A DNA stretch of 64,000 nt from Dasypus novemcinctus (taxonomy: Eukaryota > Chordata > Mammalia > Cingulata > Dasypodidae): positions 67,179,449 through 67,243,448 of the forward strand of contig NC_080688.1 of assembly GCF_030445035.2 (NCBI RefSeq), written 5' to 3'. The notes beneath the pieces were generated by a model, which searched no databases, had not been told where the DNA came from, and saw nothing but the letters and a program-made list of their open reading frames with translations. Both the position numbers and the translations under genes were made by a program. Each line of letters begins with the position of its first letter. Positions within the stretch are counted from its first letter, which is position 1. This document shows, piece after piece, positions 1 through 10,921 of the stretch.

Positions 1-658
1 AGTGAGACTGGGGAAAGCAATTTGCAAGCCCCAACCGTAGCCTCAAAGAGCATGGAAGCGCAGGCTGGGAGCTGAGAGACAATACAAGATGACCAGCCTG
101 GGCTCTGTCCTTGGTCCACCATTCTTCTCACTCAGCATTTTTCAAAGACGGGTCTTGATATTCCAGGAGTAAAGCTCTCAGTTCCAACCACCACCTCTGG
201 TGTGGCTGGAATCCAATTCAGACTCCTCTACTGAACTTCTGGTGCATTTCTGAACCTCAGATGCATTTTCCCCCAGTTGCCTGCTAGAAATCTCCACCTT
301 GATGGCCCTCAAATTAACCAGGCTACAAACTGGAGCTGTTGTTTCTCCTCCTTAACCTGTTCCTCCCTTCTGCCCTGTCTTAGGTGGTGGCATGTCCCAT
401 ACCAAGGAGTTAATCCAGAAGCCTTGAGTCCTCCTCAACCTCACTGGCTCCTTTCCCTCCCAAACGTCTCTCCAGTCGCTCCCCTCTGCTCCATCACTGT
501 ACCCGTGTCTCAGCTCAGGCTCTCATATGTTTCCCCCTGTACACTCCACAGCCTCCTAAATGCTCTATTACTGGACTTGCTTCTTGCCCCTTTTAAACTC
601 ACACAGATGCCCAAGGTATCTCTCCAAAATTCTAAACTGATCACATCACTCCTTATTC
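1..658. other. Intergenic, old LINE-like sequence at right end
   Basis: No gene is visible. From about 560 to 669 the text ('aaactgatcacatcactcc') resembles the start of an L2-type LINE tract that resumes after the SINEs at about 1293. The left part has no repeat I recognise. The open frame at 277-810 runs into a SINE and shows no protein family, so I treat it as chance. Confidence 0.4.
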
Positions 659-669
659 AAAACCCTATT

Positions 670-826
670 TTCGGGAGAGCAGATGTGACTCAAGCAGTTG
701 GGTGCCCACCTCCCTCATGGAGGTTCCAAGTTTGGTTCCTGGTGCCTCCTAAAGAAGACGAGCAGACAACCAGTAGACAGATGAGGAAACCATCTGGGGG
801 TGGGGGATAAAAATAAATTAAATAGG
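670..826 (+). repeat. tRNA-derived SINE (short armadillo type)
   Basis: The head 'agcagatgtgactcaagcag' and the block 'ggttcctggtgcctcctaaa' are shared with many copies in this window. The A-rich tail runs directly into the next DAS-SINE. An 11-bp direct repeat (aaaaccctatt, 659-669 and 1282-1292) flanks this element together with the next one. So the pair either inserted as a unit, or the second landed in the tail of the first. Confidence 0.85.
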
Positions 827-1281
827 GAAGCGAACTTGGCCCAGTGGTTAGGGCGTCCGTCTACCACACGGGAGGTCCGTGGTTCAAACCCTGGGCCTCC
901 TTGACCTGTGTGGAGCTGGCCCATGAGCAGTGCTGATGCGCACAAGGACTGCTGTGTCACGCAGGGGTGTCCCCCGCATAGGGGAGCCCCACACGCAAGG
1001 AGTGCACCCCATAAGGAGAGCCACCCAACATGAAAGAAAGTGCAGCCCGACCAAGAATGGTGCCGCACACACGGAGAGCTGACACAGCAAGATGACACAA
1101 CAAAAAGAAACACAGATTCCCGTGTCGCTGACAACAACAGAGGCGGACAAAGAAAAAAGAACATGCAGCAAATGGACACAGAGAACAGACAACTGGGGTG
1201 GGGGGGGGGGGGGAGAGAAATAAATAAAATAGATCTTTAAAAATAAATAAATTAAATAAAAATTTAAGAAACAAACAAACA
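827..1281 (+). repeat. DAS-SINE, full length
   Basis: Full armadillo-type SINE with a head 'gggaagcgaacttggcccag', a B-box-like 'ggttcaaaccc' at about 881, a body of 'caaggagtgc' motifs, a G-run near 1199-1212 and an A/T-rich tail. It shares an outer target-site duplication with the preceding element. The open frames on both strands here are translations of the SINE, not genes. Confidence 0.93.
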
Positions 1282-1292
1282 AAAACCCTATT

Positions 1293-1930
1293 GTCCTTCC
1301 TGAATTTGGTCCTCACTTCCTCTCATGCAGCATCTCATCTCTCTCTACCTGCCCGCTACTCCAGCAATTCTGAATTGTTTGAGCTATGCTCTTTTACACA
1401 TTCTGTTCCCTCTGCCTGGAAAACCCTTTGCCTCTATTCCCTCTTCAGGCTAACTCAACTTATCCCTTAAAACTCAGGTCAGGGAGTGGATGTGGCTCAA
1501 GCAACTGGGTGCCTGCCGCCTACATGGGATGTCCAGGGTTTGGTTCCCAGTGCCTCCTAAAGAAGACAAGCAGAAGCCACAAAGAGCAGACACCGCAACC
1601 AGCAGGGAGCAGAAGTGGCTTAAGTGCTTGGCACTCCTCTCCCACATAGAAGGTCCTGGTTCGGGCCCCAGTGCCTCCTAAAGAAGACGAGCAGACAACA
1701 AGCAGACAGATGAGGGAGCCATCTCAGGGTGGTAGTGGAGAATAAAAAAAAACACAAAAACTTCCAGAAGTGGGTGTAGCTCAAGTAGTTGAGAGCCTAT
1801 TTCCCACATATGAGGTCCCAGTACCTCCCTAAAAAAATAACTCAGGTCAGGCATCCTCAGATGATCTTCCCTAAAGCTCAAGTAAGAGATACATAGAGTC
1901 ATCAGGAGTGTCTTGATGACTAGCTCATAG
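1293..1930 (+). repeat. L2-like LINE remnant split by a SINE
   Basis: The text 'cattctgttccctctgcctg' followed by a 'cttaaaactcaggtcag' stretch is the familiar 3' part of an L2-type LINE in plus orientation. It continues after the SINE trimer at 1851 ('gcatcctcagatgatcttcc'). The assignment rests on remembered consensus wording, so subfamily and exact ends are uncertain. Confidence 0.55.
1483..1838 (+). repeat. Trimeric tRNA-derived SINE
   Basis: Three SINE heads follow one another: about 1484 ('gagtggatgtggctcaag'), about 1608 ('gagcagaagtggcttaag') and about 1770 ('aagtgggtgtagctcaag'). Each has its own B-box-like region. A single 12-bp direct repeat (aactcaggtcag, 1471-1482 and 1839-1850) flanks the whole unit, so the three modules probably moved as one element. 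Confidence 0.85.
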
Positions 1931-2243
1931 TAACATTAGTTACTGCTAAATGTTGGTTGAATTAAAATTAATGGGTTTCCCACCCTCATTCTAGATGGGT
2001 TAGGTGACTCTTCTCTATCCCCATAATTCTTTGTAATATTTATCTCTATTATTGCAATAACTTTATATGTATCTGTAATGTGTCTGCCTTCCACCTTGGT
2101 TCACCCTTTAGTTTTTTTCTTCCCACACCCTTCACCACCAGGGAGGCCCAAGACAATCATATATGTTTGTTTGAAACCAAGGAGACACTAAAAAAATATT
2201 TACTGAATGAATGGCTCGTATTGGGAAAAAAAGGACCGGATCA

Positions 2244-2689
2244 GGGAAGCGGAATGTGGCTCAAGTGATAAGGCCTCTGCCTAACATATGGGAGGACTCA
2301 GGTTTGATCCCTGGGACCTCCTGGTGAAAAAGAAGAAGAGAAAGCGTGCCTGCGTGGTGACCCAGCATCCATGCGGTGAGCCAGTGCCCTCTGGTGAACC
2401 AGTGCCTGCGCAAGTGAGTCAAGCAGTAAAATGATGCAACAAAAGAGAGACGAAGGGGAGAGTCAAAGTGAAACATAGCAGAGACCAGGAACTGAGGTGG
2501 CGCAATTGACAGGGAACCGCTCTCCACATCACAGGTCCCCAGGATTGAATCCCTATGAATCTTAGAGGAGAAAGATGTGAAGACAAAGAGAAATAGATAT
2601 AGAAGATCAGAAGTGAATGGACACAGACATCAAAAACAGCAGGGCGGGGTGGGGAAAAAATAAATAAACCTTAAAAGAAAAAAAAAAAA
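2244..2689 (+). repeat. tRNA-derived SINE with 'gtgagcc' middle
   Basis: The head 'gggaagcggaatgtggctca' is followed by a 'gaagaagagaaagcgtgcc' segment and a short run of 'ggtgagccagtgcc'-like units at about 2345-2420, then a body and poly(A). An 18-bp target-site duplication with one mismatch lies at 2226-2243 and 2690-2707. It belongs to the same subfamily as the element at 35403-35989, in which those units are expanded. Confidence 0.88.
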
Positions 2690-2707
2690 AAAAAAAGGAC
2701 GGGATCA

Positions 2708-4369
2708 AAGGTTAAAGCTCAAGTGGAAGACCCAGGTTTGGGAGTCAGCTCCATGGAGTGTAGGAAAGTTAATGAACTCAACTTGGGAGTCAGTTTAGGA
2801 CTGACCCTTGGGGAATAACCCTGGGTCACTGAACAGGAGGAGAAACAGGAAATGGCAAAGATGAGACCATAAATGTCCCGTGCCAGGGAAACCAAAGGAG
2901 TTTCAAGATAGGAAGGCCAGTTGTATCAAATTTGCTGAACAAATAAGGAAGTTGAGTGAGAAAAGGTTTTGAATTTCATCAAAAAGGAGGAACCAAGAGT
3001 TTCAATAAAGTCGTGGAGATGAAAGCTATGTTGCACAACATGAAGAAAGAACTGATTTCATAAGAAAGGACATATCTATAGGTTATTTATTGAATGGGCT
3101 AGGCAACATGGAGGAGCTCCCCCATTAGGATAGGTAAAATGAGCTCCAGAATGTTCTTTCTCTCATATCTTCTCACTTCTCCTTCCTGCCCTAACAGGTA
3201 CAGAATGGACTGAGGGTCACAGGGTCCATGACAGGAAAACAGTTCTATTTCTCTTTTCACACTGTTAACATAATGATTTTTGAATATTATTTTCACAAGC
3301 AGTATACAATAAAATTTTACTCCTTCCCCAAACTCATATAAGGATTATTGCTGCTACTCATGCCTATTCAGAGAATGTGAATGAAATATAAAATTATGAA
3401 CAAGTTCTTTTTCTTCATATGGGGAGCTTAAATGAATTTCCTACCAAAAAAAAAGTTGTAAAATGCTTTTAATTTTTTTTCTGTAGTAGGCTTTCAAGAC
3501 TGTATTCTAAAGAAATTATCCCAATAGTAAGAATACCAGTTAAAATTACTTTCTTAACACATCTAACAATATGTGCCTCTGGCAAATTCCTCATAACAAG
3601 AAAAAGAAAATGACAAGGGAAATTTCCTAAACTTTGGAGGCTAAGAATTTTGGCCAATTTTCAACTTGAAACCAACCTCACAATGCTAATCAGTTAAACC
3701 TAAACTTGTGTCACAATGCTGATTCACCCAGTAACAGGAAAGCCCGGACAGAACAGTCCCAAGCAGAGTTCAATACATCTGAAATGGTGCAGCGTTAGCT
3801 GATTGTCACAAAAAACTTGATAGAGGATATCTTGGCATCACCTTGAAACTGGAGACCTGACAGAGGCACTTCCTACAGGAAACTGATTTCTAATATCACA
3901 AGATGAACTCGTAAACTGCTGGGGTTTGTGTGATTTTTTTTAAAAGCTAAAGTTAGATGAAAAACATATAGCCTAGTACAGGGATTATTCAGGACAGGGA
4001 TTCTTGCCACCCAACTTGAACTTGGATGGCAAAAATATTTATTATTTTATTATTATTTCCACTAATCTCTGACTGGAAGCTAGCATTTTTAAAAAAATAT
4101 GAATGTAGGGAACAAGCCACAAGTATTAACATAAATCCCATGCATTAATATTGTCCTATCACTTATCAGTTGTAGCAAATGCTTTAAATATAGACATCCT
4201 TTCTAGTTATTAGGCCCATCTAATCTAGTCATTAGATTTTAATTTAGTGCATTATAAGGTAGTATGTATATTGATCATATCACAAATTTGGAGTATTAAA
4301 GTATATTGATAATTTTACTTTAATTGGATTCTTCAGTTATTTTATGTATTTTGCTTTATGCCTTTAAAA
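2708..4369. other. Intergenic, nothing recognised
   Basis: AT-rich upstream sequence. I see no gene, no SINE and no clear repeat. Short open frames on both strands have no recognisable domains. Confidence 0.4.
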
Positions 4370-4432
4370 AAACAATTCTGAGTATGTAGGCTTCGCCAGA
4401 CCGCCAAAGGGATCCATGGCACAAAAAAGCCA
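4370..4432 (+). repeat. hAT-type MITE fragment
   Basis: The phrase 'cgccagaccgccaaaggg' followed by 'atccatggcacaaaaaa' resembles the 3' end of Charlie/MER-type hAT elements in mammals. It is short and identified only by remembered wording. Confidence 0.35.
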
Positions 4433-5455
4433 TTCTGGGCAATCTAAGTACAATTTTGGTTCAAGCGTAAGGAAGTAAAATATTCTACTTACCTTTGGAT
4501 GCCTGTTAATCCAGAATGTTCCCAATTGCTAAACTGATGCAGACCCTGAGATGCTCAAATCCCAACATGAACCCTCTCTGGCAATTCAGTCAGAAGGTGC
4601 TGAGGTCCCCAGACATTCCTGAAGTACCTGCTGGTCATGGAAAGCACATCTGGAAGACCTCCCAGCCCAGCTTGCGGGAAGTGACTCACTCTTGGACGTG
4701 TTTCAGAACATTAACAATTCCAAAGTAAAAGAAGTATTGGGAGGTAAGACACACTTGAGAGCCTTTGTGTGTGGTTAGAACAGATTTTATTGAATGTAAA
4801 AATACACAAACTATTCAATTTAACAATGTCAAAGCTGTTTTCAGGGTTCTGATATCCCAAGTACCAAAGAACCCACCAGTTATTGGTTAGTGGGAAAGAT
4901 TGATAATTAGACCTCATTTAATAGTCTCCCTTAAATTAGTATGTCTCTGTAGCTGCTTTGCTGTCCAGAGGAATCTTGAATACTTCATAGAAAAATGTCC
5001 CTGTACTGCCCCCAAGAGATAGAATCTCAGAGGTAGCTTTTTATACTCATGTAGTTTCAAAACTGTGAAGCGTGCAGGGTCTATCTGGTACACTTTATGA
5101 AGTTATGCTCTAGGTACAAGGAATACTGTTTGGATGATCAAGGTAAAACATTCCTGGGATATTTTTTCTGGACATCAGCCAGAGACTTGCATCTGTCCCA
5201 TTTGGTGCAAACTTTCTACTCGGTGCCTAGGTCATAACTACAAACCTTGTAAATGAACAATAAAACTGTGTCGCTCATGGTCAAGCGTAACATAGCCTCA
5301 ACATGTCAAGGGAAAGAACAATTCTATGTTTGCCTTGGTAGAGAAACTTCTAGAAGGTAAAGAAAAGTATCAGGGGCTTCCTATTATCCCATATCTGGAA
5401 AACAAACAAACATTCAGAACAGTAGAGCTTACAAATCTAGAACTTCAGAGGTCCC
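4433..5455. other. Intergenic, nothing recognised
   Basis: No gene, SINE or clear transposon remnant is seen. The short frames around 4516-4917 show no family resemblance. Confidence 0.35.
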
Positions 5456-5625
5456 CAGTACCTCTCAAATGGTAATGTGCTTGAATTTACCCGGGGAGCT
5501 TGTTACACCACAGATTCTGAAATTGCAGGCCTGGCAGGTGGGTTGGGGTGCAGGCTTACATTTTGCTTTTCTAACAAACTTCCAGAAACTTCCTTTCTCA
5601 AGTGCTCATAGATAATGACAGAGCC
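5456..5625 (+). repeat. MER5-like hAT MITE
   Basis: A degenerate stretch with 'acctctcaaatggtaatgtg', 'gagcttgttacaccacagat' and 'cttttctaacaaacttcca' follows the layout of MER5-type hAT-Charlie MITEs. The copy is old and its ends are approximate. Confidence 0.45.
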
Positions 5626-7030
5626 AGGACTTGGATTTAGAATAAAACAAAGCAGGTTTTGGCTCATTTTAGGGCCAAAGTGTTAGTAAGACTTTCTTTC
5701 ATAAAAGAAAGTGGGAATTTCCACAATGAAATCACCCTAGTCTATTTTTGCCTTCAGGTTACCTAATAAATCCTAGGAGAAAAATCAAGTCTGATTACTA
5801 TCTGTAAAAAGTAACATCCATAAACATTAAAGTGCTGTTTTTCCTAAGGACCAAAGGCTTTTCTATTGTTACTAGACCTATGATATTAACTTCTTTTTCA
5901 CAAGAATTTCTGGAATTTTCCTTAGAATATTCGGGTAATGAAGACACTGCTAATTACGGTATTATTTTACACTTTCAGACAGCCTGAAAAGTTATATTTA
6001 TTCTAATTATGTAAAGAGTTGTTAGTACTCTTTTTGGGTATAATTACCACCATTAGTCCTTCACTGTATTTTGGGAATAATGAAAACATTGTTTCTTAAT
6101 GACAGTGCTTACCTGCAACAAATGCTTTTAGTTTCACTTCCAGCTTAGGCCCACAGATAGAGTGTCTTTGCAGTGTCTAGCACAAATGTCTTTATATACT
6201 GTTGCTTTCTCTTGTATTTTTCAAGATTTTTGCATTTTTAATGACCCTAATTTATTGGAGAGTAATCCCCTTGGTGTACTCAACATTCATTATTGTTTTC
6301 TATGTTCTGGGAGATGGGGTTGTGTAAATCCAAATAAGTGTAATATTAGCACAACCTACCTGCCTTTGTCGTAGATAATGTGTCAACCTAATACCCATGT
6401 TCTACTCAAGGATACTACATTCTCATTAAAGAGAAAATGATCTTCCAGACTTCTATCAAATCTCAATAATACAGGCTTTCCTTAAAGAAACACGATGTGT
6501 CTATTTTCATAGCCATTGATACAAAGGTGTTTCCAGGCATCTACCTTTAATTTTGAGGGCTGGGGAATGTGGGCCAATCTTGAAATAAACTGGCATACAT
6601 ACCGTTTCAAACTCTGCAGGTCTAGCAGGGAACTACCTGGCCAGGTGTGCAGGACATCCTGCCCCTCTAAGGCTCCTCTCCCTTACTGATGAGAGGATCA
6701 AACCTCAGCCTGAAATAGCAGTTCTGATATCCACCCGCACAGCTCTTAGCCTAACCCAAGCAAAACTACGCCCTCCCCTATTTTCTTCATGACCTTGCCC
6801 CACACCTATTTTCCCCTTCCAGTTTATTGTTTTGGCTTTGGCACCTTGTTTTACCTGATGTAACCTATTCTCCTTCCAAGAAAAGCTTGTGTCTTTTTTC
6901 TAGACTCACCTTTGTTTGTATTGTCTGCATGGCATTTTGACAACTCTGACCAAGCTTCTGAGCAACATTCTGGGCAGGCCTGTGGGGATAAGGGGTGGGG
7001 TGGGGTGTGGTGTAGTGTGTGTGTGTGGGG
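5626..7030. other. Intergenic, nothing firm
   Basis: AT-rich to about 6600, then more GC-balanced with C-rich text at 6650-6830. No gene is supported. The right end runs into a possible LTR edge and a G-run (about 7027-7036). Confidence 0.35.
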
Positions 7031-7160
7031 GGGGGCGTGGATAGAGCTTAGGGTACCAAGAACAGCTCCTCCTGGCTCTCAGGAGATCCTTGGTAGGACA
7101 CGAGGGAGGAAGCCCACAGACACAATGCACAGTGCAAAGGCTTTACTTACATATAGATTG
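7031..7160 (-). repeat. Possible old LTR end (R-U5-like)
   Basis: Read on the - strand, an AGTAAA polyadenylation-like signal at about 7142 is followed by a pyrimidine- and GT-rich stretch, as in retroviral LTR R-U5 regions. No partner LTR, target duplication or internal region is seen, so this is a weak call. Confidence 0.25.
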
Positions 7161-7615
7161 GGCTGGCTCTATAATTCAAGCAGTACATAAACTGCAAGGG
7201 TATAGGCTGATGAATTTTACATATGTAGACATCGCCCTGATTGAGATATAAAATGTTTCCAGCTCCCCTCCCTGAGACTCAACCTCTAAGTTCTCAGTTG
7301 GACGTAGCAATTAAGTGATTTCAATATATACATGAGAAGCCCTTAGAGCAATACCTAGCAAATAATTAATAATTATTTATTGAACACCATCTATTGGCCA
7401 GGCACGAAGCCTGAATTAGAATATTTTGCACTTATATGCTTTTAACTTTCCAAACCCCTTCCATGTTTGTCACCCTGTTTCCTTCTTTCAAAGCTCTTTA
7501 AACATCTATGTTATGGGGGTTGTGACGGTAAGGATGATTAGTAAATTCCCTGCGGGCCAAAAATTGTGCCAGCAGCTGTGAGGAGTGGCAAAGAATTTTA
7601 CAGAAGGGCAAGCCC
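7161..7615. other. Intergenic; possible old L1 and MIR scraps
   Basis: Faint L1-like text (about 7190-7270) and a MIR-like stretch (about 7330-7440, 'ccatctattggccaggcac') are present. No gene is seen. Confidence 0.3.
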
Positions 7616-7646
7616 TACACACACACACACTCTCTCTCTCTCTCTT
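7616..7646. repeat. Compound (AC)n(TC)n microsatellite
   Basis: An AC dinucleotide run (7616-7630) passes directly into a TC run (7631-7646). Confidence 0.95.
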
Positions 7647-7886
7647 CCATTACAAACAACAAAACGAAATCTATGGGCCAAGACACTGTAGCTCAGAAAC
7701 AAAATTTCTACAGTGCGGAGGCCTGGTACCTCCTGGGTCCTCTCTCTTCCTCTCCATTCTCCCGCCCAGTATCAGGGTACTCATTCTGTTCTCCATCTTC
7801 TCCCTTCCTCCTTTGATTGTCCAAGACGGTCCCGAACCCCCAGCCTGCCTCTCACCTCTAGTGCTGAGACTGGTATCCTTCCACAG

Positions 7887-7909
7887 CCCCCCCCCCCCCC
7901 CCCCCCCCC
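7887..7909. repeat. 23-base poly(C) tract at promoter edge
   Basis: An uninterrupted run of 23 C (G on the - strand) lies about 10 bases upstream of the first CpG-rich sequence and about 600 bases upstream of the probable exon 1 donor. Such tracts vary in length and can form G-quadruplex or i-motif structures. Confidence 0.95.
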
Positions 7910-8750
7910 AGTTCCCGCGTGCGCCTGCGCAGAGTTTCCTATGGCGCGAGCGCAGCCTTCACACCGCATACCCCCTCCCGCCCCGGGTGCGGGGTCCCGG
8001 GTTATCCGGCCTCTGTTCCTTTCCTGGAGTAAACGCGTCGCGTGTCCGAGCTTCTCCTACTGGACCTGGCGCCTCTCACATTCTGCAGGCTTGTATCCAC
8101 ACGTGCGCGCGCTCCCCCACAAAACCGTAACCTCCAGGACCTGCAGGAAGGTCCTACCGGGGCAGGAACCGCAAGCGCGGACCTGACCGCCCAGGCGGAG
8201 CCCCGCCCCCGGCTCGGGTTCCTGCCTCCGCATTGGTCGGCGTGCCCGTCAGTCTCCGCCGTGGGCGGCGCGGGCCGTCCTGGGGCTCCTCCTGCGGGCC
8301 ATCTCCCGGCACCGAGGCTGCTTCCAGGCTCGCTCGCCGAGTTCCCTGCGCCCACGCCAGGCCGAGCGGAGCTGGCGGCCGCCGGGGGAAGCGCGGAGAA
8401 GGGGAGGGGCGGGCCGGCGAGGAGCGGAGCATCGCCTGCGGGGGCGGCAGGGCTGCGGCGTCTTCGCGGGTAGCAGCACCTGGTTCTGGGCGAGACTCCG
8501 GGTAAGGCTCCGCGCGGCGCGGCTGCGGGCGACCCGGCGCGGCGCGGCGGGAGCTGGTGCGGGCAGCCGCGCCCGCCTCCTGCGTTCTTCCGACCTGCTG
8601 CGGAGCTGCGCTGCGGCCCGCATTGGTCCTCGCTAGGCGGAATGGGGTTGGGGTGGAGGATGTGATGGGAGGGGGCGCCCTGACCCCGGACTGAGGGCGA
8701 GTAGTTCCGGGAACCCCCAGATCGACCATTCGCAGCAGTTCTGTCCGCGC
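7910..8750 (+). promoter_or_regulatory. ME2: CpG-island promoter of ME2
   Basis: A GC- and CpG-rich block in an otherwise AT-rich window, as expected for a housekeeping mitochondrial-enzyme gene. Visible elements are an NRF-1-like palindrome TGCGCCTGCGCA (7920-7931), GC boxes ccccgccccc (8201-8210) and ggggcggg (8406-8413), and an inverted CCAAT box ATTGG (8232-8236). There is no obvious TATA box. NRF-1 and Sp1 control of nuclear genes for mitochondrial proteins is established; their action here is inferred. Long open frames on both strands (for example 8002-8847 on the - strand) are a by-product of high GC and resemble no protein. The island could also drive divergent transcription, for which the sequence gives no direct evidence. 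Confidence 0.85.
8414..8501 (+). other. ME2: Probable ME2 non-coding exon 1
   Basis: The right edge is supported by a consensus donor (CCGG|gtaagg) with gt at 8502-8503, inside the CpG island and downstream of the GC boxes. The left edge is arbitrary, because the transcription start cannot be read from sequence. The exon would be entirely 5' UTR, since the start codon is in exon 2. Splicing to the acceptor at 37520-37521 implies a 29.0-kb first intron. An alternative donor in the island is possible. A cDNA or CAGE read joining this exon to exon 2 would settle it. Confidence 0.6.
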
Positions 8751-10497
8751 ATTTTGGGGGGTGCGATTTTCCGGTTTCTTGATCTGCGGGATCCAGGGCG
8801 CTCCCCGGCCGCTCCCCGCTCGGGCGTGAGGCCCTGTGGCCTCCCAAAACTCGAGTCTCTCTTTTTCTCTTTTCTGCGCCCCTTAAAGACGGATTTTGTG
8901 GCTTGAAACCCCATTAGGAAATAGATCTCCTTTTCAGCGATGATGAATTACTGAGTTAGGCATTTTGTGCGTTTGTTCCTCATTTTAAAGGAAGAAGATT
9001 GTTGCACCTAGAAAGTTCTGTGATTTGAACAGTTCTGCCCATTCATAGCAAACTGCATCATGGACTGGGATTGGCAGGTGTTCCTCCGATGCTCGCAATA
9101 ACCATCTCTTTGCCTGTGTGATGTTACATTTTTGTTTCTGGATTTGACTTTCTGGGTTCCGGCGATAATTCTAGAAGATTTATGTTGCCTTTGGCAAGAA
9201 GCATGACTAAAACAACAACCCTCAACAGAAGCGATTCTTTACAAAAATCATCTGTGTGTGTTAATGTACCTTCCTGATGTTTGTGGCAATCAGTTCTAGC
9301 AGAGCAGTTAATAGCAGTTATTTCTGTTGTGATAGTGTTGAAGATGTGGTAACAATAGGAGCAGGTATTGTTACCTGCGGACCTGGCGCTCTTAAGTTCT
9401 CTACTTGGATGGCGAAACAACCCTGGGGCTGGTGCTGTTGGTACTCTAAATCTCCAATTAGTAAATGAGGAAGCTAAGTCTTTGGGAGGCTAGGTAACTT
9501 GCCCAGGATCAGATTTTAATAGACAAAGTTTGGATTCAAACTCAGAGCCCTCACCACATAATGGTCCTTGAGCATTGTTAATATTGTTAGGCTAATTGCA
9601 ACGTGGTTTCCATATCTTTCGTCCTTATTTTCTAAGCATTCTGGAAGTTAAAATCTTTTTAAAAAATGTTTATCTTTTGTGTAATTACTGTAGTTAGTCT
9701 GAGCTGCTTAAATAGTTGAGTGTTCATTTGTGTGGTGACAATACTAAGTTACCTGGTTTGCAAAATTACAAAAAATCAGTCTAACTCATCTTCTAAATTG
9801 GATTTAAATAAACCACTTTTAGCACTGATTTGTAAGCTTTTTCATGGTAGTTATAGAGGCTTGAAAGTCAGGCTTAGAGGCCAGATATGCTAATAAAACT
9901 GTTACCATAAATTAATAGGAAATGTTAGGTTCTATTATTGTAGAAGTTGCTTATTCTCTTGGGAATTAAAACATGCTCTTGCACAATAGCTGTTCTTGAG
10001 AAGGCAGGTGTTTATGTATATTTTTGTCTTTCAAAATATTTGTCATGAAATATTTAAAAATCCATAAGGGAAAACACATTTACTGCTTGAGAATTTCTTT
10101 TGTAAATTAAAAACTTACTGTGATAGTGTTTAATCATAATTCATATTTAATTTCATATAAAATTAAGGTTTTCTAAACTATTCAGAATTTTGTATTAAGC
10201 TTAAACTAAAATAAATTATAATTTATGTCGGTATATTTCAGACAATCTAAACAGCCATATTTTAAAATACAAATACTGTAACACTAAAACCTATAGTTGT
10301 TTACTGAGGCTCAAGATTAGAGACAAAATTTACGATAAGTAATAAAAATTATTCTACATTTGATTTTATAAAAAGTTAACCAATTTTATTTGACAGTCAC
10401 TGTCAAATTATGACTGTATATTGTATGTACATCTTTTGACAAATAGTACAAGTTTCAAAAAATAATGGAAAAGATATATGGATTTTGTAGATAATGT
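8502..10497. other. ME2 intron 1, 5' part
   Basis: GC-rich to about 8750, then steadily AT-rich. Apart from a MIR remnant near 9.5 kb I see no repeat or gene. Confidence 0.5.
9450..9575 (+). repeat. MIR SINE fragment
   Basis: 'aaatgaggaagctaagtc', 'gtaacttgcccaggatcag' and 'ggattcaaactcagagccc' follow in MIR core order in plus orientation. It is old and degenerate. Confidence 0.75.
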
Positions 10498-10504
10498 TGA
10501 AGGT

Positions 10505-10546
<42 letters not shown>

Positions 10547-10647
10547 CATGACACATCCATTGGATTTGGTAAGTACATCTTTGGGCACCTCTGCACCTCA
10601 TAGACAATGGTCCACATCATGGCCCATACTCTCTGAAGGTAACTTTT
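10498..10647 (-). repeat. 5'-truncated L1-type insertion with 37-T tract
   Basis: A run of 37 T (10508-10544, a poly(A) tail on the - strand) is followed by about 90 bp nearly identical to 32898-32990, part of a longer element of the same family. The 14-bp target-site duplication tgaaggtaactttt is at 10498-10511 and 10634-10647. The long uninterrupted tail, the high identity and the clean duplication suggest a young insertion. Confidence 0.88.
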
Positions 10648-10729
10648 GATGTTACCAGGATCTGTGTGCCATCCATATTGTTATTCTTGACCAAGAGACT
10701 TAATTTGAAGTATTTTTTTAGTTTTAGGC

Positions 10730-10921
10730 TTTTTTTTTTTTTTAAGAATTTTATTGAAATGTAATCATAAACTACACAATTCTTCTAAAGTGTACAATCA
10801 GGGCAGAAGTTTTGTTTTGTTTGGTTTTGGTTTTGGTTTTTATATGAGGTACCTGGGATTGAACTCAGGACCTTGTACATGGGAAGCAGGCACTCAACCA
10901 CTGAGCTACATGTGCTCGCCT
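10730..10921 (-). repeat. tRNA-derived SINE monomer next to L1 3' scrap
   Basis: 10808-10920 is a minus-strand tRNA-like SINE head ('gggattgaactcaggacc', then 'ccactgagctacatgtgc'). 10730-10805 ('attttattgaaatgtaatca', 'aaagtgtacaatca') is an L1 3' UTR remnant, also in minus orientation. Confidence 0.75.

Noticed and set aside
277..810. 177-codon + strand frame near the window start
   Set aside because: It overlaps L2-like sequence and runs into a SINE. There is no domain, no conserved start and no splice structure.
827..1281. tRNA genes, suggested by A- and B-box-like sequences in many places
   Set aside because: The boxes belong to SINE heads. They are followed by SINE bodies and A-rich tails and do not fold as intact tRNAs.
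7713..8186. Frame upstream of ME2 as an alternative first coding exon
   Set aside because: The frame crosses the poly(C) tract, is proline-rich because of it, and has no link to the ME2 sequence.
8002..8847. 281-codon - strand open frame across the CpG island
   Set aside because: High GC removes stop codons in all frames here and several long frames overlap on both strands. The translation is Arg/Pro/Ala-rich with no domain.
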